From Polyangiaceae bacterium (GTDB taxonomy: Bacteria; Myxococcota_A; Polyangia; Polyangiales; Polyangiaceae): a DNA stretch of 55,655 nucleotides. The position numbers were made by a program, and so were the translations under genes. Each line of letters starts with the position of its first letter. Position 1 is the first letter of the stretch. The notes under the pieces were generated by a model. That model saw nothing but the letters and a program-made list of their open reading frames with translations. It was not told the DNA's origin and ran no database searches. This document shows positions 1-8,849 of the stretch, piece after piece. The stretch spans positions 378-56,032 of the forward strand of contig JAPYTK010000011.1 of the NCBI GenBank assembly GCA_029941785.1, read 5' to 3'.

Positions 1-22
1 GGGCTCGCCGACGCGAAACATC

Positions 23-532
23 ATGCTGTTCGTCCTGGTCATCGTGGCCACCGCCGCCACCTTCGGAGTGATCGGCAACAGCGTGAACCGAAGCAGTAGC
101 AACAAGCCGAAATGGAAGATTGGGCAAACGGCCGAGATTTCGCTCACCGTCGTGACGCCAGACCATCGTGATCTGCAATGCGCCATGGCCGACGAGGTCA
201 AGGGGCTTCGGTGCCTCTACGAGAGCGAGAACAAGACGAACACAAAGGTGACGGACAAGAGCAGCCGAACCAATGGCAAACTCCTGCAACCTTTCACCAC
301 GACCAACGGGGCGGCGCAGCTCATGGCGGCCGGCCTTTGGGTGCAGCCCGCGCTCAAAGCAAAGCTCGACAAGGAAAACCCCAAACTGCCCAGCCCGCGC
401 TTCAGCGTCAAATGCAAGTACAAGGTCCTTGGCCTCGCAAAGAAAGCGCGCGTGCGGTGGAAGGCGGGCGGCCCCTGGTACAACGGCCACAAGTGGTATG
501 TGGGCGAGCTCTCCAATTGCAAGATGGAGTAG
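23..532 (+). CDS. Membrane-anchored conserved hypothetical protein
   Basis: I do not recognise a named family. The 169-residue product has one N-terminal hydrophobic segment (about residues 1-20) and a basic, probably periplasmic body containing four cysteines. It ends in a W- and Y-rich segment (WKAGGPWYNGHKWYVG) and a Cys-Lys-Met-Glu terminus. Similar short anchored proteins occur in myxobacteria, as far as I recall. The frame stays open upstream to the window edge, so the true start could lie outside and this entry may be partial at its N terminus. The TlpA-like gene follows after 15 bases on the same strand, which suggests co-transcription. Confidence 0.6.
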   Translation: MLFVLVIVATAATFGVIGNSVNRSSSNKPKWKIGQTAEISLTVVTPDHRDLQCAMADEVKGLRCLYESENKTNTKVTDKSSRTNGKLLQPFTTTNGAAQLMAAGLWVQPALKAKLDKENPKLPSPRFSVKCKYKVLGLAKKARVRWKAGGPWYNGHKWYVGELSNCKME

Positions 533-547
533 GAAGTCCCTGAAAAC

Positions 548-1093
548 ATGGCGCGACGGCCTGAGTTTTTTTCCGGGAACACGCTGTATCCCATCATCGC
601 GATCCTCGTCGCGCTCAGCGCGCTATTCGGCTTGGTCGTGTTGCCCCGACTGTCGCCGCCAGGTGGCGACATGTTGCGCCAGCCCGCCCCGGATTTCTCG
701 CTGCCGATCGCCGCGAATGGCGATGAGGGCGCACGGCTCAAGCTCTCCGAGCAACAGGGGAAAATCGTGGTGCTCGACTTTTGGGCAACCTGGTGTGGCC
801 CCTGCGCTGTGCAAGCCCCCATCTTGGACCGCATCGCGCGTAAGTTTCCCGACGAAGTGGTGGTGCTGGGAGTCAACGTCGGCGAACGTCCGTCACGGGC
901 AAGCGCGTACGCCAAGCGCAAAGGGCTCAGTTATCCCATCCTGAGTGATCCCCGAGGTCAAGTGCAGGCGCTGTACGGCGCCACTTCGCTTCCAACGGTA
1001 GTTCTCATCGACCAAAAAGGCGTGATGACCGCCTTTGTCCGTGGGCTGGTAAGCCAAAACAAGCTCGAACGGGCCATCCGGGGCCACTTGTAA
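548..1093 (+). CDS. TlpA/ResA-like membrane-anchored thioredoxin
   Basis: This is a thiol-disulfide oxidoreductase of the TlpA/ResA type, 181 residues long. It has an N-terminal membrane anchor (about residues 14-33), an AhpC/TSA-like fold entry (APDFSLP) and the active site WCGPC at 82-86. The conserved cis-proline lies in TSLPT (Pro149). The family acts on the outer face of the inner membrane, typically reducing apocytochrome or other envelope disulfides. The partner here is unknown. No cytochrome c maturation genes are adjacent, although heme-motif proteins are encoded elsewhere in the window. The ATG at 548 precedes the anchor directly. Confidence 0.9.
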   Translation: MARRPEFFSGNTLYPIIAILVALSALFGLVVLPRLSPPGGDMLRQPAPDFSLPIAANGDEGARLKLSEQQGKIVVLDFWATWCGPCAVQAPILDRIARKFPDEVVVLGVNVGERPSRASAYAKRKGLSYPILSDPRGQVQALYGATSLPTVVLIDQKGVMTAFVRGLVSQNKLERAIRGHL

Positions 1094-1176
1094 TTGGCGG
1101 GCCCGCCGCGGGCGGCTTGCACGGCGGCGACGCACAAGACGCGCCAGGAGTTGCGCGAGACCCCGCGATACGCGGT

Positions 1177-2493
1177 ATGCTGGCGTCGGCCGCCTTGCAA
1201 ATCTCGTCAAAAATCACCTTGTCCATTTCGTTGGTGGTCGCGCTCGCCGGCGCGATAGCCACCGGAGCGGCGCTCGAGGGCCAAGCCAATGAACAACGCA
1301 TGGCGTTCACGCGGACCAATACCGAGGCGCTCGATTTGCTCGCTCTGTCCGTCGCCCCCGCTGTCGCTGCCGGCCACCATTACGAGGTTCAGGCGACTGT
1401 CGACAACATGGTGACGTTCAAGGAGCGTTTTGAAGGGATCGACGATTTCGAGGTCATCGACACGAATGGCCGCATCGTGGCGGCCCACGATCCCAGGCGC
1501 TTCGGCGAGGTGCTCACCGACACCAAAACCCGTGCGCAACTACGAGAGCCGATGTCGACAACCGAGCGCACCGCCCAGCACTTGGTCGTGACCCTGCCCA
1601 TTCGCCTCGAACACCCAATTGGCATGTTGCGCGCGCATATCGGTCTGAATCGGTTCAACGCATCGGTCCGGCGCCAACAATCCGGCGCGGCCCTCCTTCT
1701 GGCCATCACCATGCTCCTCATCGGCGTGTCGCTTCACTTTCTTCACGGCAGGCTCGTCGGCAAACGCCTGAGCGCACTCGCCCAAACCGCTGTCACGTTC
1801 GGGAAAGGTACGCTCGCCACCCGCGCCGACATCACCGGCAGCGACGAGATCAGCGAGCTTGCCGGCTCCTTCAACAAGATGGCGAGTGAACTCGAGATCT
1901 ATACGCATGATCTGGAACACCTCGTCACAGAACGCACCGCCCAACTCGAGGAGGCAAACGTCGAACTCGAGCGCCTCGCCACGACCGACCAGCTCACCGG
2001 ACTGTGCAACCGGCGGCACTTCGACCAGAGTGCACGCCGGGCCATCGAAGTCGCGCAGCGCAACGATCGTCCGCTGAGCGTGGTCCTCATCGATACCGAC
2101 CGCTTCAAGTCGATCAACGACCGCTTCGGTCACCCCGCCGGCGACATCATTCTCCGGGATGTCGCGCGGGTCCTCACCGAAAACGCCCGCAAAGCCGACC
2201 TCGTCGCCCGCATCGGCGGAGAGGAGTTCGCCGTTCTGATGCCAGAGGCCAGCGAAAAGCTCGCCGCCCAAGGTGCGGAACGAATGCGCCGCGCGCTACA
2301 GGATGCCAAGCACCCAGACGCCCCGGATCTGGGGGACGAGCCGGTCACCGCGAGTTTCGGCGTCGCCGCCCTCGACGACTCGCTCAACAGCCTCGACCAA
2401 CTACTGTTTGCCTCGGACAGCGCGATGTACAAGTCGAAAACAGACGGCCGCAACCGGGTCACGGTCGCTAGCGCCATCGAGGGGTCCGCATGA
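1177..2493 (+). CDS. Membrane diguanylate cyclase (HAMP-GGDEF)
   Basis: The gene encodes a diguanylate cyclase making c-di-GMP from two GTP. Numbered from the ATG at 1177 (438 aa): first membrane helix about 13-33, a periplasmic sensor region of about 135 residues, second helix about 170-190, HAMP about 190-242, a coiled coil, then the GGDEF domain. The signature is GGEEF at 347-351. The allosteric inhibitory site RxxD (RKAD, 338-341) lies exactly five residues upstream, so product inhibition is expected. A TTG at 1117 would extend the frame, but the ATG places the first helix normally. The last bases overlap the next gene (ATGA), so the cyclase is translationally coupled to a binding-protein-like lipoprotein. 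That suggests a ligand-sensing pair. Confidence 0.92.
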   Translation: MLASAALQISSKITLSISLVVALAGAIATGAALEGQANEQRMAFTRTNTEALDLLALSVAPAVAAGHHYEVQATVDNMVTFKERFEGIDDFEVIDTNGRIVAAHDPRRFGEVLTDTKTRAQLREPMSTTERTAQHLVVTLPIRLEHPIGMLRAHIGLNRFNASVRRQQSGAALLLAITMLLIGVSLHFLHGRLVGKRLSALAQTAVTFGKGTLATRADITGSDEISELAGSFNKMASELEIYTHDLEHLVTERTAQLEEANVELERLATTDQLTGLCNRRHFDQSARRAIEVAQRNDRPLSVVLIDTDRFKSINDRFGHPAGDIILRDVARVLTENARKADLVARIGGEEFAVLMPEASEKLAAQGAERMRRALQDAKHPDAPDLGDEPVTASFGVAALDDSLNSLDQLLFASDSAMYKSKTDGRNRVTVASAIEGSA

Positions 2494-3413
2494 AACCGTG
2501 GTGGCTCATCGCCTCGCTCAGCTGCGCGTTGTCGCTCGGCTGCAGCCCCGAGCGGACAACGTCTTCCGCACAAGTGCACCCGACTGACCGGCTACCGGTC
2601 GATGGCCTTTCACCGTCCCCTCTTCGTTTCGGCTCCACGGCGTTGTTGGGCAGCACGGCGGACCGGCGCGCCGCCCCCTTGGTCAACTACCTCGCGAAGA
2701 AACACCGCATCCCGACGACCGTGGTCGCCGCGGCGGACTACAGCGATCTGCTGCGTCTGTTCCGGGACAAGAAGCTCGACATGGTGATGCTCTCGGCGAT
2801 GAACTGCGTCAAATTGAGCAAGAAGCCGCCGCCCATCACGATCGCCACGAGCACCCGGAAAGGCTCGCCGACCTACCTCGGTTACCTCGTGACACTCAAA
2901 GAAGCCAAGCTCAACACCATCGATTCGCTGGAAAACAAACGCATCGCTTGGGTTAGCCCCAACAGCACCTCAGGTTACCTTTTCCCGCGCGCACTTTTGC
3001 GCCACTTCAACCACGATCCCGACACCTTCTTCGCCCCGAATCCGCGCTTCGGAAAAACACACCGCGCCACCCTCGAGCTGCTCGTCAACGGCGAAGTCGA
3101 TGTAGCTGCAACCGCCGGCTCCTTCGTGGATCCCGGGCCGCAGCGCCTGGTGCCTGACGATGTCGAGACGACAGTGGTAGCCAAGACGGCCCGGATCCCG
3201 TTCGACTGCGTGGTCCTTCGGCCCGAGCTTCAACGAGATCTGGGACGAAAAATCAGCGACGCCCTGCTGGCATTGAACGCCGACCACGCCACCCGCGAGA
3301 AGCTCGCGAATACCTTGGGCATCAACGGTTTTGTTCCCTACGACGCGGACCGCTACCGCGACGTGGAGAAACTGCTCGAAACGAAGACCAGCAAGCCGAC
3401 GCCCTCCAAGTAG
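2490..3413 (+). CDS. PhnD-like periplasmic substrate-binding lipoprotein
   Basis: The 307-residue product resembles the phosphate/phosphonate ABC-transporter binding protein family (PhnD, type 2 periplasmic fold). A lipoprotein signal peptide ends at Cys18 (LSLGC). The mature part shows an initial FGSTALLG strand, a DYSDLLRLF helix, and the segment STSGYLFPRALL that is characteristic of PhnD-like proteins. No permease or ATPase gene is adjacent. The start codon overlaps the stop of the diguanylate cyclase, so I infer a sensory rather than transport role: the lipoprotein may present a bound anion to the cyclase's periplasmic domain. The ligand cannot be told from the sequence. Confidence 0.85.
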   Translation: MKPWWLIASLSCALSLGCSPERTTSSAQVHPTDRLPVDGLSPSPLRFGSTALLGSTADRRAAPLVNYLAKKHRIPTTVVAAADYSDLLRLFRDKKLDMVMLSAMNCVKLSKKPPPITIATSTRKGSPTYLGYLVTLKEAKLNTIDSLENKRIAWVSPNSTSGYLFPRALLRHFNHDPDTFFAPNPRFGKTHRATLELLVNGEVDVAATAGSFVDPGPQRLVPDDVETTVVAKTARIPFDCVVLRPELQRDLGRKISDALLALNADHATREKLANTLGINGFVPYDADRYRDVEKLLETKTSKPTPSK

Positions 3414-3451
3414 GCCCCGGACAGGGTCGGCGCTCGCCGCGAAACACCGCC

Positions 3452-4591
3452 CTAACGGTCAATTTCAGGCGCCACGACATCGAGGCTCGCGATGAGCGCC
3501 ACGAGATCGGCGACGAACAAGCCCGGGCTCTTGGGCTCGACGATCCCCATCGCCGTGAAGCTACCGGTGCGAAAACGCACTCGATACGGCTCTTGGCCGC
3601 CGCGACCGATGACGTAACAACCCATGTCGCCGCGCGCACTCTCGACGCGCACGTAGGCTTCCCCGGTGGGCTTCATCTTGCGCGGCAGCTTGCCCATGAT
3701 GTCGTCTTCGGGGTGCTCGTCGATCTTGTCCAAGGCTTGGCGAAGGATCTTGCTCGACTCGCGGCACTCCTGGCAGCGCAGCCAGAAACGATCCCAGCAG
3801 TCCCCGACGGTGCCGACGAGGCCCTGACCGACCGGAATGTCGAAGTCCAGCTCCGGGTACACCGAGTACTCGTCCTCTTTCCGCAAATCCCACGCGACAC
3901 CGGAGGCGCGGAGATTGGGCCCGACCAGGCCCCAGTCCTTCGCCTCCTCGGCACTGATCACCGCGACGTCTGCGAGACGCTTCACGTAGATGGTGTTGTT
4001 CGTGATGAGACGGTCGAACTCTTCCATGGCGGGATCGAACGTTTCGAGGAAAGCGAAAACCTTGTCCCGCCATCCCTTCGGCATGTCGAAGCTGACGCCG
4101 CCAATCCGGTGGTAATTGAATGTCAATCGAGCACCGCACAGCTCCTCGATCAAGTCGTTGATGTACTCGCGCTCGCGAAGGGCCCATGGGAACGGGGTGA
4201 TGGCGCCGATATCCATGGCCATGGCCCCAAGAGCGACCATGTGGCTCGAGATACGGTTGAGCTCGCAGGAGATGACGCGCAAGTACTGCGCGCGCTTCGG
4301 GACCTCGATGTCCATGAGCTTCTCGCATGCGCTGGCCCAGCACTCGTTCGCGAACATCGCCGCGACGTAATCCACGCGATCCGTGTACGGCATGTAGCCC
4401 TGGTAGGTGCAGCGCTCGCCGATCTTCTCGATCGAGCGATGCAGGTAGCCGACGTCAGGCGTCGCCTTGCGAATGATCTCGCCGTCGCTTTGGATGATGA
4501 AGCGCAGCACGCCGTGGGTGGACGGGTGGTGCGGCCCCATGTTGAGGGTCATCTCCTCATCCATCTCATTGGCAAAAACGACCTCGCTCAT
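3452..4591 (-). CDS. nuoD: NADH-quinone oxidoreductase subunit D
   Basis: NuoD (49-kDa subunit) is the peripheral-arm subunit of respiratory complex I that forms part of the quinone-binding cavity next to cluster N2. The 379-residue protein is close to the usual length for a stand-alone NuoD. It opens with the hallmark [14 protein letters not shown] and contains the ELNRISSHM segment and a C-terminal region ending VAPEIDR. The start overlaps the nuoC stop by 4 nt (ATGA). It is the last nuo gene here, since the next gene downstream is convergent. The remaining nuo genes must be elsewhere. Confidence 0.97.
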   Translation of the reverse strand: MSEVVFANEMDEEMTLNMGPHHPSTHGVLRFIIQSDGEIIRKATPDVGYLHRSIEKIGERCTYQGYMPYTDRVDYVAAMFANECWASACEKLMDIEVPKRAQYLRVISCELNRISSHMVALGAMAMDIGAITPFPWALREREYINDLIEELCGARLTFNYHRIGGVSFDMPKGWRDKVFAFLETFDPAMEEFDRLITNNTIYVKRLADVAVISAEEAKDWGLVGPNLRASGVAWDLRKEDEYSVYPELDFDIPVGQGLVGTVGDCWDRFWLRCQECRESSKILRQALDKIDEHPEDDIMGKLPRKMKPTGEAYVRVESARGDMGCYVIGRGGQEPYRVRFRTGSFTAMGIVEPKSPGLFVADLVALIASLDVVAPEIDR

Positions 4592-5196
4592 ACCTCCTCC
4601 TCCACCGCCGTAGCGGTCTCTGCGTCCGCGACGCCCTCCGCCTCGCCCTCCTCAGCAGCCCCGTCCTTGTCCGGCAAGGAGATCGAGAATAGCTCGATCG
4701 GATTCGGTCGAATCGTTGGGATGCCGTGATAGTCGTCGGCCTCTTCGTAGTCTTTGCGCATGGGGTGACCTTCCCAGTCCTCGGGCAACAACAGCCGCCT
4801 GAGATCGGGATGCCCGTCAAAGAGCACGCCGAGCAGGTCGAAGCACTCGCGCTCCTGCCAGTTGGCCGCGGACCACACGTCCGTCAACGTTGGGATGACC
4901 GGGTCTTCGCGATCGAGAAAAGCCTTGAGGACGATGCGGTGCTTCTTTGCGTAGGAGTAGACGTGATAGACGACCTGGATTTGGTCGTCGTCGGGAAAAT
5001 CAGTCCCCGTCACGCACTCGAGGTAGTCGCAATGGAGGGCGGGATCACTCTTCAGCAAGGTGCCCACGTCTTCGATACGAAAAGGCTCCACCTGACACCA
5101 CGGGTCCTTGTCACCCTCGCTGCCATCGTTGAAGTTGAACACGACCTCGTCGCCGAATTCGCCTTGAAGCTTGTTGAAGATATCCGCTGGAGTCAT
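4588..5196 (-). CDS. nuoC: NADH-quinone oxidoreductase subunit C
   Basis: NuoC (30-kDa subunit) belongs to the peripheral arm of complex I and packs against NuoD. The core motifs are visible: the [14 protein letters not shown] segment, [14 protein letters not shown], and [18 protein letters not shown]. The ATG at 5196 is preferred because AGAGAG lies just upstream. A GTG at 5235 would add 13 residues. The last about 30 residues form an acidic Ala/Glu/Asp-rich tail (AEEGEAEG...VEEEV) absent from most NuoC proteins and probably disordered. It couples to nuoD through ATGA. The 106-bp gap to nuoB is unusually long for this operon and holds a 15-bp tandem duplication. Confidence 0.96.
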   Translation of the reverse strand: MTPADIFNKLQGEFGDEVVFNFNDGSEGDKDPWCQVEPFRIEDVGTLLKSDPALHCDYLECVTGTDFPDDDQIQVVYHVYSYAKKHRIVLKAFLDREDPVIPTLTDVWSAANWQERECFDLLGVLFDGHPDLRRLLLPEDWEGHPMRKDYEEADDYHGIPTIRPNPIELFSISLPDKDGAAEEGEAEGVADAETATAVEEEV

Positions 5197-5235
5197 CCGC
5201 TCTCTCTCTGCAGTTTCAGAAGGTGCGACCTTCAC

Positions 5236-5265
5236 GCTCGTATCAATGCCGCTCGTATCAATGCC
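5236..5265. repeat. Perfect 15-bp tandem duplication in nuoB-nuoC gap
   Basis: The unit GCTCGTATCAATGCC occurs twice in direct succession (5236-5250 and 5251-5265). It lies between the nuoB stop and the preferred nuoC start. I see no protein-coding role, because it is upstream of the likely ATG and of the alternative GTG. It may be a recent slippage duplication or part of an intergenic control element. Confidence 0.9.
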
Positions 5266-5302
5266 CCGATGGCCAAACCGTTTTTCTCGTTAGGGCGTGC
5301 CT

Positions 5303-5878
5303 CTACTCCGCTGCGCCAACGTTCGGCGTGGTGCCCACACCATAGCGATGCTGCAAATACCGCTCGTTGCGGATCTGGTCTTGAATCTTGAGTAGGCCCT
5401 CGAGCAAAGCCTCGGGTCGTGGCGGACATCCAGGCACGTAGACGTCGACGGGGATAATCTGGTCGACACCTTTGCAAACCGAATAGGCATATTGAAACAG
5501 ACCGCCGCAATTGGAGCAGCTGCCCATGGAGATCACGTAACGGGGTTCGGACATCTGGTCGTACAGACGCTTCACCCGCAGAGCCATCTTGTAAGTGAGC
5601 GTCCCTGCGATGATGAACAGATCGCTCGATCGCGGACTGGGACGCGGTGCAGCGCCGAAACGCTCGAGATCACCACGGGGACCACCGGTTTGCATCAGCT
5701 CGATGGCGCAACAAGCCAAGCCGAAAAGCATGTACCAAATGCTGTTGGCGCGGCCCCAGTTGATCAACCAGTTGATGGCATCGTCGACACGGGTGGTGAT
5801 GACGCTACCGCCGTCATCGAGGTACTTGGCATCGTACCCCGGTGCTGGCGCCATCATGTTGAGCTTCGAGGGGTCCAT
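5303..5878 (-). CDS. nuoB: NADH-quinone oxidoreductase subunit B
   Basis: NuoB (PSST) carries [4Fe-4S] cluster N2, the last electron donor to quinone in complex I. From the ATG at 5878 (191 aa) the four N2 ligands are visible: the tandem Cys56-Cys57 in LACCAIE, Cys121 in MGSCSNCGG, and Cys151 in VPGCPPRPE. Length and motif spacing are normal. The start at 5878 leaves 10 nt after nuoA. An upstream alternative start would overlap nuoA and adds non-conserved residues. Confidence 0.97.
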   Translation of the reverse strand: MDPSKLNMMAPAPGYDAKYLDDGGSVITTRVDDAINWLINWGRANSIWYMLFGLACCAIELMQTGGPRGDLERFGAAPRPSPRSSDLFIIAGTLTYKMALRVKRLYDQMSEPRYVISMGSCSNCGGLFQYAYSVCKGVDQIIPVDVYVPGCPPRPEALLEGLLKIQDQIRNERYLQHRYGVGTTPNVGAAE

Positions 5879-5888
5879 GGTCGGTTCC

Positions 5889-6356
5889 TTAGGCAGCTTC
5901 CAAGTCGTCGTCCGCAGCATCTTGGCCCGGAGCTTTCACGCGCGAGGTCACATCTTGTACGCCGCGCGGATCGCCCTTGATCCCGCGAATCCAATCGAGA
6001 TCACCCTTGACCCAAACGTACGCGAGACCAACGAGCAGAATCGCGACGAAGAGAAAGATCTCGACGAAAGCGTAAAGGCCCATGCCCTGCTCGACCCAAC
6101 GCCGGAACACGCGCGCCACCGGATAGATGAAGGCGATCTCGACGTCGAAGATGATGAAGATGAGCGCGATGATGTAAAATCGCGGGTTGAAGTTGAACCA
6201 AGCGGGTCCGACCGGCGCCTCGCCGCACTCGTAGGTCTCCCGTTTTTCGGGATACATGTTGTCCGGGCGGATCAGCCTGCCCGCGAGCATGGAGACGAGC
6301 ACGAAACCACCGGCGACGAGAAAAAAAGCCGCCACGCTCGCGTACGCCATCAACAT
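5889..6356 (-). CDS. nuoA: NADH-quinone oxidoreductase subunit A
   Basis: NuoA is the small three-helix membrane subunit next to the quinone site of complex I. The 155-residue protein shows three hydrophobic helices (about 4-26, 60-80, 95-115), the loop motif YECGEAPVG with its conserved cysteine, and [13 protein letters not shown] in helix 2. A charged 35-residue C-terminal tail follows the third helix. This is the first gene of the nuoABCD cluster. A promoter-like sequence lies about 100 bp upstream, in the divergent gap shared with the permease gene. Confidence 0.96.
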   Translation of the reverse strand: MLMAYASVAAFFLVAGGFVLVSMLAGRLIRPDNMYPEKRETYECGEAPVGPAWFNFNPRFYIIALIFIIFDVEIAFIYPVARVFRRWVEQGMGLYAFVEIFLFVAILLVGLAYVWVKGDLDWIRGIKGDPRGVQDVTSRVKAPGQDAADDDLEAA

Positions 6357-6454
6357 ATCGATAATCCTAGAGTTTGGGGTCTGGCCCGATGGCCTCCCGA
6401 GGGTCGTCTCTACCCTCTCGTCAGCCTGCCGTAAAGGGAGCTAGGCACCCCAAT

Positions 6455-6483
6455 AGGTTACGTCCAAAGCCGGCTCAGGTCAA
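6455..6483 (-). promoter_or_regulatory. Candidate sigma-70 promoter for nuoABCD
   Basis: On the minus strand, TTGACC (6483-6478) and TAACCT (6460-6455) are separated by exactly 17 bases. The position, in the 242-bp divergent gap about 100 bp upstream of nuoA, fits a housekeeping promoter. Only the -35 box is close to consensus, so this is a motif-level inference. Confidence 0.4.
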
Positions 6484-6598
6484 TTTGGACGGCTCGAACC
6501 AGACCGCGTCCGTTCGCGGGTTTCTTCGGGCTCTGGCGGGCCAGCTTTATGCTGGCGGCGCGTGGGTCATTCCGCGTCCAGAGAAGGGCTCCGATACG

Positions 6599-7810
6599 AT
6601 GCACGATTCAACCAGCCAACCGCCTTCCATGACCGCCCGCTGGGCTCAGGTCCGAAACCCGCTGTGGACAGCGGCCGCCTTGGTGATCGTCGTCGCGGGA
6701 CTGAAGGAAGCCCAGAGCATCCTGCTCCCCATCATCATCTCCATCACGCTCGCCATCATCTGCTCTCCCGCCGTAAACTGGCTCGAGCGGCGGCGCGTGC
6801 CGACCGTCATCGCCGTGCTGCTGGTGGTCGCTGGGCTCATGGCCCTCTTGACGGGCGTGGGGGCGCTGGTCGGCAGCTCCGCGAGCGACTTTCGAGAGGC
6901 GATCCCGACCTATCAGAAGCGCATCGTGAGCATGGTCAACGGCGTGTTCAGCTGGGCGCAAGCCCGTGGCTTGCCAGTGGACCACACCCGACTTTTGGAG
7001 GTGATCGAGCCGGGTGCCGCGGCGTCCAAGGCAATGGGTTTCGTCGGCAGCTCGGTCAACGCCCTTGCAGCTGCGCTCTCCAACACGATCCTCGTGGTGC
7101 TCACGATGATTCTGATCTTGATGGAGGGCGCCACCGTCCCCGGAAAACTGAGAGCGATATCCGGCCACCCAGAAGCGGACATCAGTCACTTCCAACGCAT
7201 CGCTTCCGACGTGCAGAGTTATCTGTTCATCAAGACGATTCTTGGCATCGGTACCGGCGCCCTCATCGCCGCGTGGGCGGCTATCCTCGGAGTCGACTTC
7301 CCCTTGCTGTGGGGGCTCATCGCCTTCTTGCTGAACTACATTCCGAACATTGGATCCATCCTCGCGGCCATTCCGGCCTGCCTGCTCGCGCTCATCCAGC
7401 TCGGACCAGGATCGGCCTTGGCCTTGGGTGCCGGCTACGTCGCGGTCAACATGGTGCTGGGCAACGTGATCGAGCCGATGTGGATGGGGCGCAAGCTCGG
7501 CTTGTCGACGGTCGTCGTCTTCCTCAGTTTGGTCGTGTGGGGATGGATCTGGGGCCCGGCCGGGATGCTTCTCAGCGTCCCGCTCACGATGATCATCAAG
7601 ATCATGCTCGAGGACAGCCCGGATTATCATGTCGTGGCCCTGTTGCTCGATACCGGTGAGGCCGATCCACCATCCACCAGGCGCTCTCAGGTCGAGGTAT
7701 CTGACCCCACGACCGAGCGAGGCACATCCCCTTCTCAACCTCCTCGGTCCGCCGCCGCTGCCGCATCCGGAGACGACGGCGAATCACCCGACGAGGCGGA
7801 TAAAGAATGA
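6599..7810 (+). CDS. AI-2E family transporter (TqsA/PerM-like permease)
   Basis: The product (403 aa from the ATG at 6599) is a multi-spanning membrane protein of the AI-2E/UPF0118 family. Members export or pass small molecules including autoinducer-2, Na+/H+ or unknown solutes; the substrate here is unknown. Two helix pairs lie at the N terminus, then a hydrophilic segment (about 95-145). The C-terminal half has the family signature NYIPNIGSILAAIPA and the EPMWMGRKLGLSTVVVFLSL motif. A polar, probably cytoplasmic tail of about 50 residues follows. AGAAGGG lies about 13 nt upstream of the chosen start. The longer upstream frame lacks sensible sequence. Confidence 0.9.
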   Translation: MHDSTSQPPSMTARWAQVRNPLWTAAALVIVVAGLKEAQSILLPIIISITLAIICSPAVNWLERRRVPTVIAVLLVVAGLMALLTGVGALVGSSASDFREAIPTYQKRIVSMVNGVFSWAQARGLPVDHTRLLEVIEPGAAASKAMGFVGSSVNALAAALSNTILVVLTMILILMEGATVPGKLRAISGHPEADISHFQRIASDVQSYLFIKTILGIGTGALIAAWAAILGVDFPLLWGLIAFLLNYIPNIGSILAAIPACLLALIQLGPGSALALGAGYVAVNMVLGNVIEPMWMGRKLGLSTVVVFLSLVVWGWIWGPAGMLLSVPLTMIIKIMLEDSPDYHVVALLLDTGEADPPSTRRSQVEVSDPTTERGTSPSQPPRSAAAAASGDDGESPDEADKE

Positions 7811-7910
7811 TCCATTTGTGGGTACTCGTTCGACCACCTGGCCGATCTTAACAACAGTCATATCATCCAGTTACAAGTGTCCCACCTAAACCGACAGTGT
7901 GGCACAGTTC

Positions 7911-8849
7911 ATGCTGTTCTTACTCGGCATGATCGGCCGACCCTTCCTGCTCGCATTCGGTGCTCCCTTGGCGGTAGCTATCGCCCTGAGCGCCTGCGGG
8001 GCGCTCAACACCGCGCAAGACGACCAGTTCGAGAATGAAGCTGACCCCTGCCAAAGCTGCCAACGAAGCCTGACCGACTGCAGCTCCCGCGCGACGACGG
8101 ACGCGCACTTTGTTGCCTGCCGGGACGAGTACCTCGGCTGCCAACAGGGGGCCGGTCTCGGTGTTGGCGCGTGCACCAACCCCGACGATGATTTGGCCTG
8201 CAAGCTCTGCGAGGAGCGCTATGACCTGTGCTCGCAAACCGAAAATCCCGAGCTTTGCGGCGGACAATTCGACGGCTGCAAGGCACGGTTGATCCGAAAC
8301 GAAGAAGCCCGCGGGGTGTGCGGCACCCTGGTCGAGCCGCCCGTGGATCCAGAGGGCTGCACGCTATGCAAAACCAATTACGCAAGCTGCATGTCGGATG
8401 CGACCGGCGGCAACACCGCGCAGCTCTGCTCGACGCTCTTCATGGAGTGCGGCTTGACCGTCGGCATTACCGCCGAAGAGTGCCCTCTGCCAGCCGCAGA
8501 GGAAGCGTGCGCGCTTTGCGTCACCGAATACGACACGTGCGTAGCGGCGGGTGATTCCGACATCTGCGCAGCGAACTTCCTCGCCTGCTCGACGAAGCTC
8601 GCCGCCGAGGTGAGCTGCGACTTGCCCGATGACGGCAACGGCGGCGCAGGCGGCGCAGGCGGCGCAGGCGGTTCGGCGCCCACCGATTGCGCGCACGACA
8701 CCTGTGAAATCGGCGACGCGCTCGAAGCCTCCTGTAACGCGTGCACGACGGCCGTGTGCGACGTGGACCCGTATTGCTGCACCACGGAGTGGGACAGCCA
8801 ATGCACCGACTGGGCCGAAAAACTCAACGACTGCGATTGCCCCCAGTGA
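7911..8849 (+). CDS. Cys-rich lipoprotein with CC...WD..C terminal motif
   Basis: I do not know the function. From the ATG at 7911 (312 aa) a signal peptide ends in the lipobox LSAC (Cys29); an ATG at 7929 is an equally plausible start. The mature part holds several repeats of a pattern C-x-x-C-...-Y-x-x-C-...-C of about 55-65 residues (CQSCQRSLTDC, CKLCEERYDLC, CTLCKTNYASC, CALCVTEYDTC). A GGAGGAGGAGG linker leads to a C-terminal module CDVDPYCCTTEWDSQC, recurrent in exported proteins of myxobacteria and planctomycetes. It is probably an outer-membrane or surface lipoprotein held by disulfides. The stop overlaps the next start by one base (TGATG), so the two lipoproteins are likely co-translated. 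Confidence 0.85.
   Translation: MLFLLGMIGRPFLLAFGAPLAVAIALSACGALNTAQDDQFENEADPCQSCQRSLTDCSSRATTDAHFVACRDEYLGCQQGAGLGVGACTNPDDDLACKLCEERYDLCSQTENPELCGGQFDGCKARLIRNEEARGVCGTLVEPPVDPEGCTLCKTNYASCMSDATGGNTAQLCSTLFMECGLTVGITAEECPLPAAEEACALCVTEYDTCVAAGDSDICAANFLACSTKLAAEVSCDLPDDGNGGAGGAGGAGGSAPTDCAHDTCEIGDALEASCNACTTAVCDVDPYCCTTEWDSQCTDWAEKLNDCDCPQ

Noticed and set aside
3593-4729. Long plus-strand open frame opposite nuoD
   Set aside because: It is an artefact of codon bias in GC-rich DNA; nuoD on the other strand matches a well-known family throughout.
6608-7738. Minus-strand open frame opposite the AI-2E permease
   Set aside because: It is hydrophilic Arg/Asp/His-rich sequence, an expected antisense of hydrophobic codons.
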